This document shows, piece after piece, positions 1-7,072 of a stretch of DNA of 14,693 nt (position 1 is the first letter of the stretch; the number at the start of each line of letters is the position of its first letter). Under the pieces are notes generated by a model. It did no database searches. It was not told the DNA's origin and was given only the letters and a program-made list of their open reading frames with translations. A program made the translations under genes and the position numbers. Source of the DNA: Geoglobus sp. (GTDB lineage Archaea > Halobacteriota > Archaeoglobi > Archaeoglobales > Archaeoglobaceae); the NCBI GenBank assembly GCA_027016965.1, contig JALURI010000084.1, positions 1-14,693 on the forward strand, read 5' to 3'.

Positions 1-75
1 ATCATAACCCCACTGCTTCACAGGCTGACGAATTTCATCGCATATCTTCTGGGGCTGAAAGATGTGCCATGGTAG
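1..75 (+). CDS. 3' end of an unidentified gene (partial)
   Basis: Frame 1 is open from the window edge to a TAG at 73-75 and encodes 24 residues ending in ...GLKDVPW. The peptide has a hydrophobic stretch (FIAYLLGL), which would suit a C-terminal helix. The other two forward frames give a stop at once or a less protein-like sequence. Too little is present to name a family. It is followed by about 200 bases without a convincing gene, so it probably ends a separate transcription unit. Confidence 0.4.
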   Translation: MITPLLHRLTNFIAYLLGLKDVPW

Positions 76-88
76 GGTAGGTGGGGAT

Positions 89-130
89 ATGCGCGATTCC
101 GATCCATTTGGATGGGATTTTCAGGATTGA
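89..130 (+). other. possible 13-codon small ORF
   Basis: An ATG at 89 opens a frame of 13 codons (MRDSDPFGWDFQD) ending in TGA at 128-130. It is preceded by GGTAGGTGGGG at 74-84, which resembles an archaeal ribosome site. The start lies 13 bases after the stop of the upstream partial gene, so it could be translated by coupling. The peptide is acidic and aromatic-rich. Its length makes chance likely; only conservation would make it a gene. Confidence 0.15.
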
Positions 131-150
131 AATAAGTAGTCAAAAAAATT

Positions 151-178
151 AACTTTCACGTTTCTGTAAACGTAAGTT
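151..178. repeat. imperfect hairpin between upstream gene and nosD-like promoter
   Basis: ACGTTT (158-163) and AAACGT (168-173) form a perfect 6-bp arm pair around a 4-base loop. AACTT (151-155) pairs with AAGTT (174-178) across a two-base bulge, giving 11 pairs in all. It is followed by TTTTAG at 177-182. It could act as a terminator for the upstream transcript, or as a protein-binding palindrome about 35 bases before the TATA box. Confidence 0.4.
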
Positions 179-212
179 TTAGATTCTTATCCGAAAAATA
201 TTTGTAACTGTA

Positions 213-221
213 TTATAAATA
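213..221 (+). promoter_or_regulatory. TATA box for the beta-helix surface protein gene
   Basis: TTATAAATA is the best archaeal TATA-like element in the 76-282 gap. Transcription starting about 25 bases downstream would begin near 243, leaving a leader of roughly 40 bases before the ATG at 283. The predicted start falls inside the 10-bp inverted repeat at 228-253. Confidence 0.6.
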
Positions 222-227
222 GTGCGG

Positions 228-253
228 AACTGATGCAATTTTCTGCATCAGTT
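228..253. repeat. perfect 10-bp inverted repeat at the promoter/leader
   Basis: AACTGATGCA (228-237) and TGCATCAGTT (244-253) are exact reverse complements separated by the 6-base loop ATTTTC. The element begins 7 bases after the TATA box and spans the expected transcription start. That placement fits an operator at which a dimeric regulator would block polymerase. If transcription starts upstream of it, an RNA hairpin in the leader is the alternative. Neither role can be shown from sequence alone. Confidence 0.7.
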
Positions 254-282
254 TACATCCGTTTCATTGGAAGGTGGTGACA

Positions 283-3200
283 ATGGCAGGAAATCAGAAA
301 TTCTTTAAAATAACAGCCAGCATGATCTTTACTGTAGTTACCGTATTTATTGCATCTCTCCTACCACTCCTTGCCACAGCAGATGGAGCTCCTCCACCTT
401 CATCCGGAATGAGGCAGGATGTTGCAGAATGCACCACAATAACCGTTCCGGGCTACTATATTCTTGTAAACAATATAGTTTCAAACAGGTCTGACACATG
501 CATAAACATAACATCAAGTGATGTCGTTTTTGATGGAAATGGCTACACAATCACCTACGACAAATTACTCTATCCCTACTATTACATGGAGCATGCCGTA
601 AAGGCTTACAGCCCGGGAAACATGCTTTCAAACATAACCATAATAAATCTAAGAGCAGTTAACTGGTCTTCAGGTGTTTATTTCAGAGACGTCTCCAACA
701 GCAAAGTATCACTCAGCAGTTTTTCAAACAATCTTTATTCTCTCAGAATAGAAAATTCCCGGAAAATTAACATAACATTCAACAACGGTACAGATGGGGG
801 AAATGTCTGGCTTTACGGCTCATCATCTGTTTCCATTCTGTACAATGTATTTCAGAATTCAAGCATATATGTTGACGGCGGAGGCGACAACAACATTTCC
901 CTCAACAGGGCTTACGGTGTCCATCTAACAAACAGCAATCAGAACCTTGTTTACGGAAATGATATGAGCTTTGGTGGTTCAGTACACTTAACCAACAGTA
1001 CCCACAATACTGTTCTTCAGAATAATGTTAGCAATTCTTCAGGAGCTGGAATAGAGTTGTATGAATCGTCATACAACCAGATCTCATACAACATAGCCAA
1101 TAACAATCTCGGAGATGGAATATCGCTGAGACTTTCAGATCACAACACAATAACAGACAACCAGATGAACGGAAACAGAGACAGCGGGATATATCTTGAA
1201 GGATCAATGTGGAATACAATTTCAGGGAATCTCATTTCAAACAATTCCAATGGAACATACATTTACTGGTACTCTTCCAACAACAAAATTTCCAACAACA
1301 CCATAGCGTCCAACTCAAATTTCGGCATCTATCTTATGTGGGAATCCAATAACAACACCCTTTTCAGAAACAATGCAAGCATGAACAGCTTTGGAATCAG
1401 GATATACTACTCAAGCAACAACACAGTAAGTAATAACACAGCAAACAAAAACAGCCATTCAGGAATCTACATCAAGTACAGAAGTAACTGGAACACAATT
1501 TCCAGTAATCAGGCAAACTACAACCAGATTTACGGTATTTCCCTGTACGATTCATGTTCCAACAACACTATCTCAGGTAACGATGCAAGTTCCAATGAAG
1601 TCTACGGGATTTACATTCTCTACTCTGATGATAACACGGTTACAGAGAATGAAGCAAACTACAATCTGAAACACGGCATATTTACTGATTACTATTCCTC
1701 CTGGAACACTATATCAAACAACACTGCCAGTTACAACAAACTGTACGGCATTGCAATTACAAACTGGTCCATCGGTAACAAAATCAGAGGAAATACCATC
1801 AACAACAGCATAATAACAAACAGAGATGCCTATGGAATCTACGTATACTCGGCACCTTTCAATGAAATTTCAGGAAATTATCTGAAAGAAAATCACAAGG
1901 CAGGAATCTTTGTGAGGCTTTCAGATGAAACCGTAATTACATATAACACGGTAAACAACTCTCTCGGCAGTTACAACATCAAACTCGAATCATCTGACTC
2001 CTGTATTGTATCGGACAATACAGCCACGGGAGCCTACAGCAGCATAATTTATCTGCAGGATTCAACCGATGCAAGAATTGCCAATAACACCGTATCACAC
2101 TCTTCTGCAGGATCAGGCATACAGCTTATGAACTCCAACGGCAGTGCTGTGATCAACAACACCGTTGAGAACAACAGAATAGGGGGAATCACCTTAGACC
2201 ATGGCTCAAATAACAACTACCTGTCTGAGAATAAAGTGAAAGACAATGGTGGCAATGGAATCTATATTTCAGAATCGCTGAACAATTTTGTAACAAAAAA
2301 CAAACTCCAAAAAAACACCAACGGGATCTTCCTTCAAAATGTAAATTCCACGAATCTCATTGATAATGTTGCAAGTGAGAACAGAGTTTCTGGATTGGTT
2401 TTGAGGGACTCAAGCAATAACAATCTGGAGAACAATCTGGCTGTGGGAAACTCTTATCATGGAATACACATCTACGGTGGGAGCAAGAACAACGTCCTTA
2501 CAAACAACAATGCAAGCTTCAATGGAAAAGCCGGAATCTATCTGAAATCCTATCTTTCCATATTGAAATTCAACACTGCCAGCAACAACAAAAACGGAAT
2601 TGAGCTCAACACCTCCTCCCACATCGATGTTCTGAACAACACCGCAAACAACAATTCAGAGCACGGAATTTACCTTTACAGATCAAATACAAACAACATT
2701 CACAACAACACAGCCTCATTTAACAGAGAAAACGGAATTCATCTTTACTCATCCTATGAGAATTTCTTAGTAAGAAACAACGCAAGTTACAACTCAGATA
2801 ACGGGATATTTCTTAAAAATTCTGATGGAACCATCAAATACAATTATGCTTCCAACAATGGAGATCGGAATGTGGGTTCGGGAATCTACTTGGACTCTTC
2901 CACAGCTGGAATAGAGGAGAACAGAGTAGATTTCAATATAATCGGAATTCGGCTTGAAGATTCATCCAACAACACACTGAACGACAACGTCCTGATTGAT
3001 AATGAACTGACAGGAGTGTGGATACATGAAAATTCCCACAACAACACTGTATCGGGGAACAGAATACAGTCAACTCAGTTTAATGGTGTGGCTATATCTT
3101 CCTCAAACAGAAATAGGCTTGTTGGTAATGTTATCGAGGATAATGGAGACACGGGCATTGAAATTCAGGACTCTGACAGAAACTCCATTATTGACAATAT

Positions 3201-4281
3201 AGTTGTCATGAACAGTATAGGAATTCAACTCAACAAATCAGATAACAACCTGATCTACAACAATTACTTCAGCAACACCCTGAATGCCGTTGATAATGGA
3301 AACAACAGATGGAACATCTCCAGAATACCCGGTGTTAGCATAATATTTGGGCCATATCTTGGAGGGAATTACTGGAACGATTACAGTGGTGTTGATGTAA
3401 ATGGAGACTGGCTTGGAGACACGTTCCTGCCCTACAATTCATATGGAAACATAATCAATGGAGGAGATCTCCATCCACTTATCACTCCTGCTACAGCCTA
3501 TGACCCGTTTCCTCCTGTTCTGACATTTGTTCCACCAACACCAGTCAACAACACCTTCACCAACAGAAATTATGTGGAGATTAACATCACATCAAATGAA
3601 CCTCTCCAAACAGCCCTTCTCAACTGGGATGGTGTAAATGAGACCATGACTGACAGGAGTGTCAGCTGGACAGATGATAACTGGAACATAACAAAAACAA
3701 ATCTGAATGACAGGGTGTATATTTACAGGGTTTACGGGCAGGACATCGTTGGAAACTGGAATGTTACAGAGATAAGAGTGCTGATTGTTGATACAGCCCC
3801 ACCAGCAGTAACGATTTCCTCACCTGAAAACAGAACATACTCAAACCAGATCATCGCCCTAAATGTCACGGCAGATGAGTACATCACCGCATGGTGGTAC
3901 AGACTCGACAACGGAACAAACATCAGCTTTACACCAAACACAACTCTTCTGGTTACAGTTTATGGCTATCACAGGATCACAGTTTATGGACAGGATCAGG
4001 CAGGCAATGTTGGATTTTCCAGTGTGACATTTGAGGTGCTGTCTGGAGGAAATGTGACAGAAACTGTCCCTGACAGCGTTGATGACAGCTTAGAGCAGCT
4101 TGTGAGCAAATACTATTCAGCATTTGACTGGACAGCACAGACCCCAACGAAGCAGGATGTGTTGAATGCTGTGATCAATGCAGTGTTTCATTATTTCTCA
4201 GTCTCTGACAGCACTGCAAAACAGAGCATATTAAACGATGTGGTCCAGCTTGTTGGATTTTATTTCACTCTGCCGGATTAA
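283..4281 (+). CDS. secreted NosD-type beta-helix surface protein with Ig-like and C-terminal helical repeats
   Basis: A 1332-aa exported protein. The ATG at 283 is preferred over an in-frame GTG at 274, because GGTGGTGA (273-280) reads as the ribosome site. Residues 6-30 are a hydrophobic signal segment (MIFTVVTVFIASLLPLLATA). A cap region (about 45-100) carries two Cys and the VVFDGNGYTI motif common before such helices. From about 110 to 1010 run dozens of roughly 22-24-residue parallel beta-helix (PbH1/NosD) coils built on N-x-I-x-x-N-x-A/G and G-I-Y/H patterns. The NosD end motif LGGNYWNDYSG follows near 1030. Two Ig-like modules (about 1075-1255, each with ...YGQD..GN) precede a 75-residue helical tail. 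There are very many N-x-S/T sequons, so heavy N-glycosylation is plausible. No PGF-CTERM or C-terminal membrane helix is seen. Likely a cell-surface or S-layer-associated carbohydrate-binding or adhesion protein; the ligand is unknown. Confidence 0.85.
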   Translation: MAGNQKFFKITASMIFTVVTVFIASLLPLLATADGAPPPSSGMRQDVAECTTITVPGYYILVNNIVSNRSDTCINITSSDVVFDGNGYTITYDKLLYPYYYMEHAVKAYSPGNMLSNITIINLRAVNWSSGVYFRDVSNSKVSLSSFSNNLYSLRIENSRKINITFNNGTDGGNVWLYGSSSVSILYNVFQNSSIYVDGGGDNNISLNRAYGVHLTNSNQNLVYGNDMSFGGSVHLTNSTHNTVLQNNVSNSSGAGIELYESSYNQISYNIANNNLGDGISLRLSDHNTITDNQMNGNRDSGIYLEGSMWNTISGNLISNNSNGTYIYWYSSNNKISNNTIASNSNFGIYLMWESNNNTLFRNNASMNSFGIRIYYSSNNTVSNNTANKNSHSGIYIKYRSNWNTISSNQANYNQIYGISLYDSCSNNTISGNDASSNEVYGIYILYSDDNTVTENEANYNLKHGIFTDYYSSWNTISNNTASYNKLYGIAITNWSIGNKIRGNTINNSIITNRDAYGIYVYSAPFNEISGNYLKENHKAGIFVRLSDETVITYNTVNNSLGSYNIKLESSDSCIVSDNTATGAYSSIIYLQDSTDARIANNTVSHSSAGSGIQLMNSNGSAVINNTVENNRIGGITLDHGSNNNYLSENKVKDNGGNGIYISESLNNFVTKNKLQKNTNGIFLQNVNSTNLIDNVASENRVSGLVLRDSSNNNLENNLAVGNSYHGIHIYGGSKNNVLTNNNASFNGKAGIYLKSYLSILKFNTASNNKNGIELNTSSHIDVLNNTANNNSEHGIYLYRSNTNNIHNNTASFNRENGIHLYSSYENFLVRNNASYNSDNGIFLKNSDGTIKYNYASNNGDRNVGSGIYLDSSTAGIEENRVDFNIIGIRLEDSSNNTLNDNVLIDNELTGVWIHENSHNNTVSGNRIQSTQFNGVAISSSNRNRLVGNVIEDNGDTGIEIQDSDRNSIIDNIVVMNSIGIQLNKSDNNLIYNNYFSNTLNAVDNGNNRWNISRIPGVSIIFGPYLGGNYWNDYSGVDVNGDWLGDTFLPYNSYGNIINGGDLHPLITPATAYDPFPPVLTFVPPTPVNNTFTNRNYVEINITSNEPLQTALLNWDGVNETMTDRSVSWTDDNWNITKTNLNDRVYIYRVYGQDIVGNWNVTEIRVLIVDTAPPAVTISSPENRTYSNQIIALNVTADEYITAWWYRLDNGTNISFTPNTTLLVTVYGYHRITVYGQDQAGNVGFSSVTFEVLSGGNVTETVPDSVDDSLEQLVSKYYSAFDWTAQTPTKQDVLNAVINAVFHYFSVSDSTAKQSILNDVVQLVGFYFTLPD
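4072..4269 (+). repeat. three-fold helical repeat at the C-terminus of the surface protein
   Basis: Three 16-residue units can be aligned: DSVDDSLEQLVSKYYS (4072-4119), QDVLNAVINAVFHYFS (4153-4200) and QSILNDVVQLVGFYFT (4222-4269). Units two and three share Q1, L4, N5, V7, V11, Y14 and F15. Unit one keeps V3, a hydrophobic residue at 7, V11, Y14, an aromatic at 15 and S16. Each looks like an amphipathic helix ending in a Y-Y/F pair. They replace the anchor expected at the end of an archaeal surface protein. Dockerin-like calcium loops (DxNxDG) are absent. Confidence 0.6.
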
Positions 4282-4285
4282 TGCA

Positions 4286-4312
4286 TTTTTGAATTTTATT
4301 ACCAAATTTTTT
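4286..4312 (+). terminator. T-rich terminator after the surface protein gene
   Basis: Three T runs (4286-4290, 4294-4297, 4307-4312) begin 5 bases after the stop codon and end just before the stop of the convergent gene. Archaeal RNA polymerase terminates on such oligo-T tracts without needing a hairpin. The opposite strand is poor in T here, so the element serves the plus-strand gene only. Confidence 0.5.
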
Positions 4313-4317
4313 AGAAT

Positions 4318-5001
4318 TCAAGCAATATCTCTGGATGTATCTATCTGAACACCATCGCTTATGTAATACCTGAATGTTTCATCAATTGGTTTCATTCTCC
4401 TCATCTTGGGAATTCCAAGCCTGTTTACCATCTTATCTCCGCTCTTTTCAGAATCTATGTCAAAAACAACATCCGAGATGTTTATAACTATGTTTTCTAT
4501 TTCCTTGGAATGACTTCCCTTTATGAGGTAGCAGTAAGAAATTCCATCCAGATTTTTTGTTGTGGCATATATTTTGTTAACAAGCCACTCCTTCAATCCC
4601 ATCGGAACATTAAGGTTCAGAAAAAAAGACAGGTTATCAAATACTATCACAGAATTTCTTATATCAATTTTGGAAAGCTCGTTGTCCACAAAATCAAAAA
4701 TGTCTCTATCTCTGTACTGATCCTCAATTATAAATCCTCCACTCTCGGAAAGGTAATACTTGCTGAAAACATCAATAAACTCAACATTGCCTGGATCTAT
4801 GCCCAGGCTCTCCATATCCTGGACTATATACTTCGGCAATCTTGAGGTTGTGAAGTAAAATGTGAAACCTGCTGATGCAAACTGATAAAGGAATACCTCA
4901 GGCATGCTGACTGGATTTGCGTAAACACAGACAGTTGAGCCTGAAGGAATCCCACCACTCAGCCTCTTATCCAGGAGCACTATTCCTGTGGAGATTTTCA
5001 T
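4318..5001 (-). CDS. KaiC/RecA-superfamily-like protein with degenerate P-loop
   Basis: A 227-aa protein with the layout of one KaiC/GvpD-type RecA-fold domain. The N-terminus (STGIVLLDKRLSGGIPSGSTV, 4-24) is the usual KaiC opening (TGI..LD..L.GGIP.GS). Where GxxGxGKT should follow, this protein has YANPVSMPEV (27-36), with no lysine and no Thr/Ser at the nucleotide-binding position. A Walker B-like strand is present (SVIVFDNLS, 117-125), with the canonical second acidic residue replaced by Asn. ATP hydrolysis is therefore unlikely; a structural or regulatory role is inferred. It is convergent with the surface protein gene (36-base gap) and follows pantoate kinase after 55 bases, with its own promoter. 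There is no clear ribosome site, so the transcript is probably near leaderless. The partner is unknown. Confidence 0.7.
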   Translation of the reverse strand: MKISTGIVLLDKRLSGGIPSGSTVCVYANPVSMPEVFLYQFASAGFTFYFTTSRLPKYIVQDMESLGIDPGNVEFIDVFSKYYLSESGGFIIEDQYRDRDIFDFVDNELSKIDIRNSVIVFDNLSFFLNLNVPMGLKEWLVNKIYATTKNLDGISYCYLIKGSHSKEIENIVINISDVVFDIDSEKSGDKMVNRLGIPKMRRMKPIDETFRYYISDGVQIDTSRDIA

Positions 5002-5030
5002 ACTTCTTCGAGAGAATTATTGCATTAATT

Positions 5031-5040
5031 AGAATATAAA
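5031..5040 (-). promoter_or_regulatory. TATA box for the KaiC-like gene
   Basis: Read on the minus strand, TTTATATTCT lies about 35 bases before the ATG at 5001. Transcription starting 25 bases downstream would begin near 5010, giving a leader of about 10 bases. This agrees with the lack of a ribosome site and suggests the gene is not solely part of the upstream CoA operon. Confidence 0.5.
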
Positions 5041-5056
5041 TTAAACGGTGAATTTC

Positions 5057-5869
5057 TCAGATTTTGATACCACAAGGTGCTATTTCAGCTGAGAATCTCT
5101 GTCCTTTGAACTCTTCGAAAGTCTCTTTTCCATTCACAGCAAAAACAGCTCTGCCCAGCATCACCATTGCTGCCATGCCACCATTTGATTCGACTGCCTC
5201 GATCACGTCCATCACCTCATCATCTATCAGCCCTGAATCCATCGCAAAAGATTTTGAGCACATTAACAGGTTCTCAATGCTTGGTTTTTTTAAAAATTCT
5301 CTCAGGTATTTTTTTCCAGCCTTTCTCAAGTTCTCTCTTGTAGCATCATCTCCAATAATTTCCTTGGTTGAAAGCCTGCCGAGAACCAGAAAATCAAGCT
5401 TCTGCCTGAAAATGTACCTCTTTACTTCAGCAATTGAGGGATTTCCTGGCTTCAATCTTGCAACCACACCTCCATGAAATTGAGTCACAACATCCCCAAG
5501 TCCTGTTCTGCTTATAACTTCAGCCTTGTGAGCAAGATCAGCAATGTCTGAAAAGGAGAAACCCAGATCACTTTTCAAATTTATTTCAATCCCGCAAGCC
5601 AGAGCTGAAGCTCCGCTCACACCAAAACCACATGAAATTGGAAGATCGGTTGAAAGCTCAATACCTTTTCCGTCAAGCTCTCCAAGAACTATTTCAACAG
5701 GTGATATGCTTGTTTTTTCACCATTGAAAAAGACTCCTTTCCCATAGGTGAATTTTGCCTCAACACCTGCATCAACTGTGAAACCAACACCGTAACTTCC
5801 CGACTTCTCAGGCTTTTCATGAATAAATGGGGAAAAAATGGCTGTAACGCTTCCCGAAACGAATGTCAT
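5057..5869 (-). CDS. pantoate kinase (archaeal CoA pathway, GHMP family)
   Basis: A 270-aa GHMP-superfamily kinase. It is probably the archaeal pantoate kinase that phosphorylates pantoate to 4-phosphopantoate, which phosphopantothenate synthetase then joins to beta-alanine. That archaeal route replaces bacterial pantothenate kinase. The N-terminal motif SGSVTAIFSPF (5-15) corresponds to the family's PGHITGFF-type opening. The phosphate-binding loop is PISCGFGVSGASALA (77-91), and a second conserved block is RTGLGDVVTQFHGGVVARLKPG (121-142, the TGLGDV segment). Length is slightly below the usual ~300 aa. The start overlaps the coaBC stop as ATGA (5866-5869), so the two are translationally coupled. 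The neighbouring CoA gene strongly supports this call over other GHMP kinases. Phosphopantothenate synthetase is not in the window. Confidence 0.8.
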   Translation of the reverse strand: MTFVSGSVTAIFSPFIHEKPEKSGSYGVGFTVDAGVEAKFTYGKGVFFNGEKTSISPVEIVLGELDGKGIELSTDLPISCGFGVSGASALACGIEINLKSDLGFSFSDIADLAHKAEVISRTGLGDVVTQFHGGVVARLKPGNPSIAEVKRYIFRQKLDFLVLGRLSTKEIIGDDATRENLRKAGKKYLREFLKKPSIENLLMCSKSFAMDSGLIDDEVMDVIEAVESNGGMAAMVMLGRAVFAVNGKETFEEFKGQRFSAEIAPCGIKI

Positions 5870-7068
5870 AGGCAGTCTGAAATGAAAAGCTCAACTATTT
5901 TTTCTGCAACATCCATCTTCACACCTTCAACCCATTGTTTTCTTTCCGGAGTTATGAGAAGGACTCTTGTATCGTTTGTGCCCATACCCTTCTCGAGAAC
6001 GTCATTTGCAACCATCATGTCTGCTCTGTCTGTTTCCATTTTCTCAAGAGCGATTTTTTCAAGCTCCTCATCACTCACTCCTGTTTCAGCTTTGAATGCG
6101 ATGACCTTTCCCTCAAATACCTTTCTCACCTCTCTCAGTATTTTTGGCGCGCATGAAAGCTCCAAGGTGAGCTTTTCAGCAGTTTTGATCTTACTGTTCT
6201 GTTTTTCGGGCACAAAATCGGCTGCTGCAGCAGCGGAAACAAAAACATCTGCATTGTTTATCTCATCGAGACTTGCTTTAAGCATATCCTTCACTGAAAC
6301 CACTTCCACGGTTTTGAAATCTGGAAGATCGAATTCGGGAGGTTTTGAGGTTATGAGTGAAACATTTGCTCCTCTTCTCCAGAACTCAAGGGCAATCTCA
6401 CATCCCATTAAACCACTGCTCCTGTTTGTTATGTATCTTATCGGATCGAGAAATTCCATTGTGGGGCCGGATGTTACAACAACTTTCTTGTTTTCCATGT
6501 CCTTCCTGTAAAGCTTTCTCTCTACCTGAAGGCATATCTTCTCAATTTCAGCAAATTTTGCCTTGTTTTCTTCATATTTTGGTTCTATGAACTCTACTCC
6601 AGACTCTCTGAGTTTCTCAATTGCAGTGATTATGGCTGGATTGTTTATCATACTCTCATGCATCGCAGGAGCGATCATTACAGGTTTTCCCGAGCCGAGA
6701 GCTGTGGTTGCCATGGTTGTGACAGGAGTATCATCAACTCCTGCAGCAATTTTTGCAATGGTATTTGCTGTTGATGGTGCTATCAACAGAAGATCAGCTT
6801 CACCATCAACTCCGAGAAGTTCAACATGTTCTATTCTACCTGTTATCTCAGTTATAACTCTCTGGTCTGTTGCAAACTCCATTGCGTAGGGGTGGATTAT
6901 CTTGCATGCTGCCTCACTCATAACAGCATGAATCTCTGCTCCTTTCCTTACAAGTTCTCTTGCCAGCTTTACAGCCTCTACAGCTGCAATGCTTCCAGTA
7001 ATGCCAAGAACGACTCTCTTTCCTGCAAGCTTTCTGCTTTTTGCTGCCTTTATTCGGGTGAGATGCAT
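5866..7068 (-). CDS. coaBC: bifunctional phosphopantothenoylcysteine decarboxylase / phosphopantothenate-cysteine ligase
   Basis: A 400-aa two-domain CoA enzyme of standard length. The N-terminal CoaC half is an FMN flavoprotein: RVVLGITGSIAAVEA (18-32), IEHVELL with the probable catalytic His81, the FMN-site APSTANTIAKIAAG (97-110) and the substrate motif PAMHESM (134-140). The C-terminal CoaB half begins at VVVTSGPTMEFLDPIRYITNRSSGLMG (196-222) and carries the SAAAAADF (278-285), K-I-K (293-295) and ANDV...GTNDT (354-367) blocks. CoaB joins cysteine to 4'-phosphopantothenate and CoaC decarboxylates the product. The ATG at 7068 lies 4 bases after the polyferredoxin stop. Its GGGTGA ribosome site sits inside the preceding gene, and its stop overlaps the pantoate kinase start. 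It is therefore part of the minus-strand operon. Confidence 0.93.
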   Translation of the reverse strand: MHLTRIKAAKSRKLAGKRVVLGITGSIAAVEAVKLARELVRKGAEIHAVMSEAACKIIHPYAMEFATDQRVITEITGRIEHVELLGVDGEADLLLIAPSTANTIAKIAAGVDDTPVTTMATTALGSGKPVMIAPAMHESMINNPAIITAIEKLRESGVEFIEPKYEENKAKFAEIEKICLQVERKLYRKDMENKKVVVTSGPTMEFLDPIRYITNRSSGLMGCEIALEFWRRGANVSLITSKPPEFDLPDFKTVEVVSVKDMLKASLDEINNADVFVSAAAAADFVPEKQNSKIKTAEKLTLELSCAPKILREVRKVFEGKVIAFKAETGVSDEELEKIALEKMETDRADMMVANDVLEKGMGTNDTRVLLITPERKQWVEGVKMDVAEKIVELFISDCL

Positions 7069-7072
7069 GAAG

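Noticed and set aside
1000..3300. CRISPR-like or tandem DNA repeats
   Set aside because: The recurring AACAACAC/GGAATCTA patterns are codons of degenerate PbH1 coils; units vary in length and sequence and there are no constant repeats with unique spacers.
4072..4278. Dockerin domain at the end of the surface protein
   Set aside because: A duplicated helical tail suggested it, but the DxNxDG calcium-binding loops are absent.
5819..6511. 230-codon plus-strand frame opposite coaBC and pantoate kinase
   Set aside because: It is antisense to two well supported enzymes; its Ser/Phe-rich sequence is what the complement of their codons gives.
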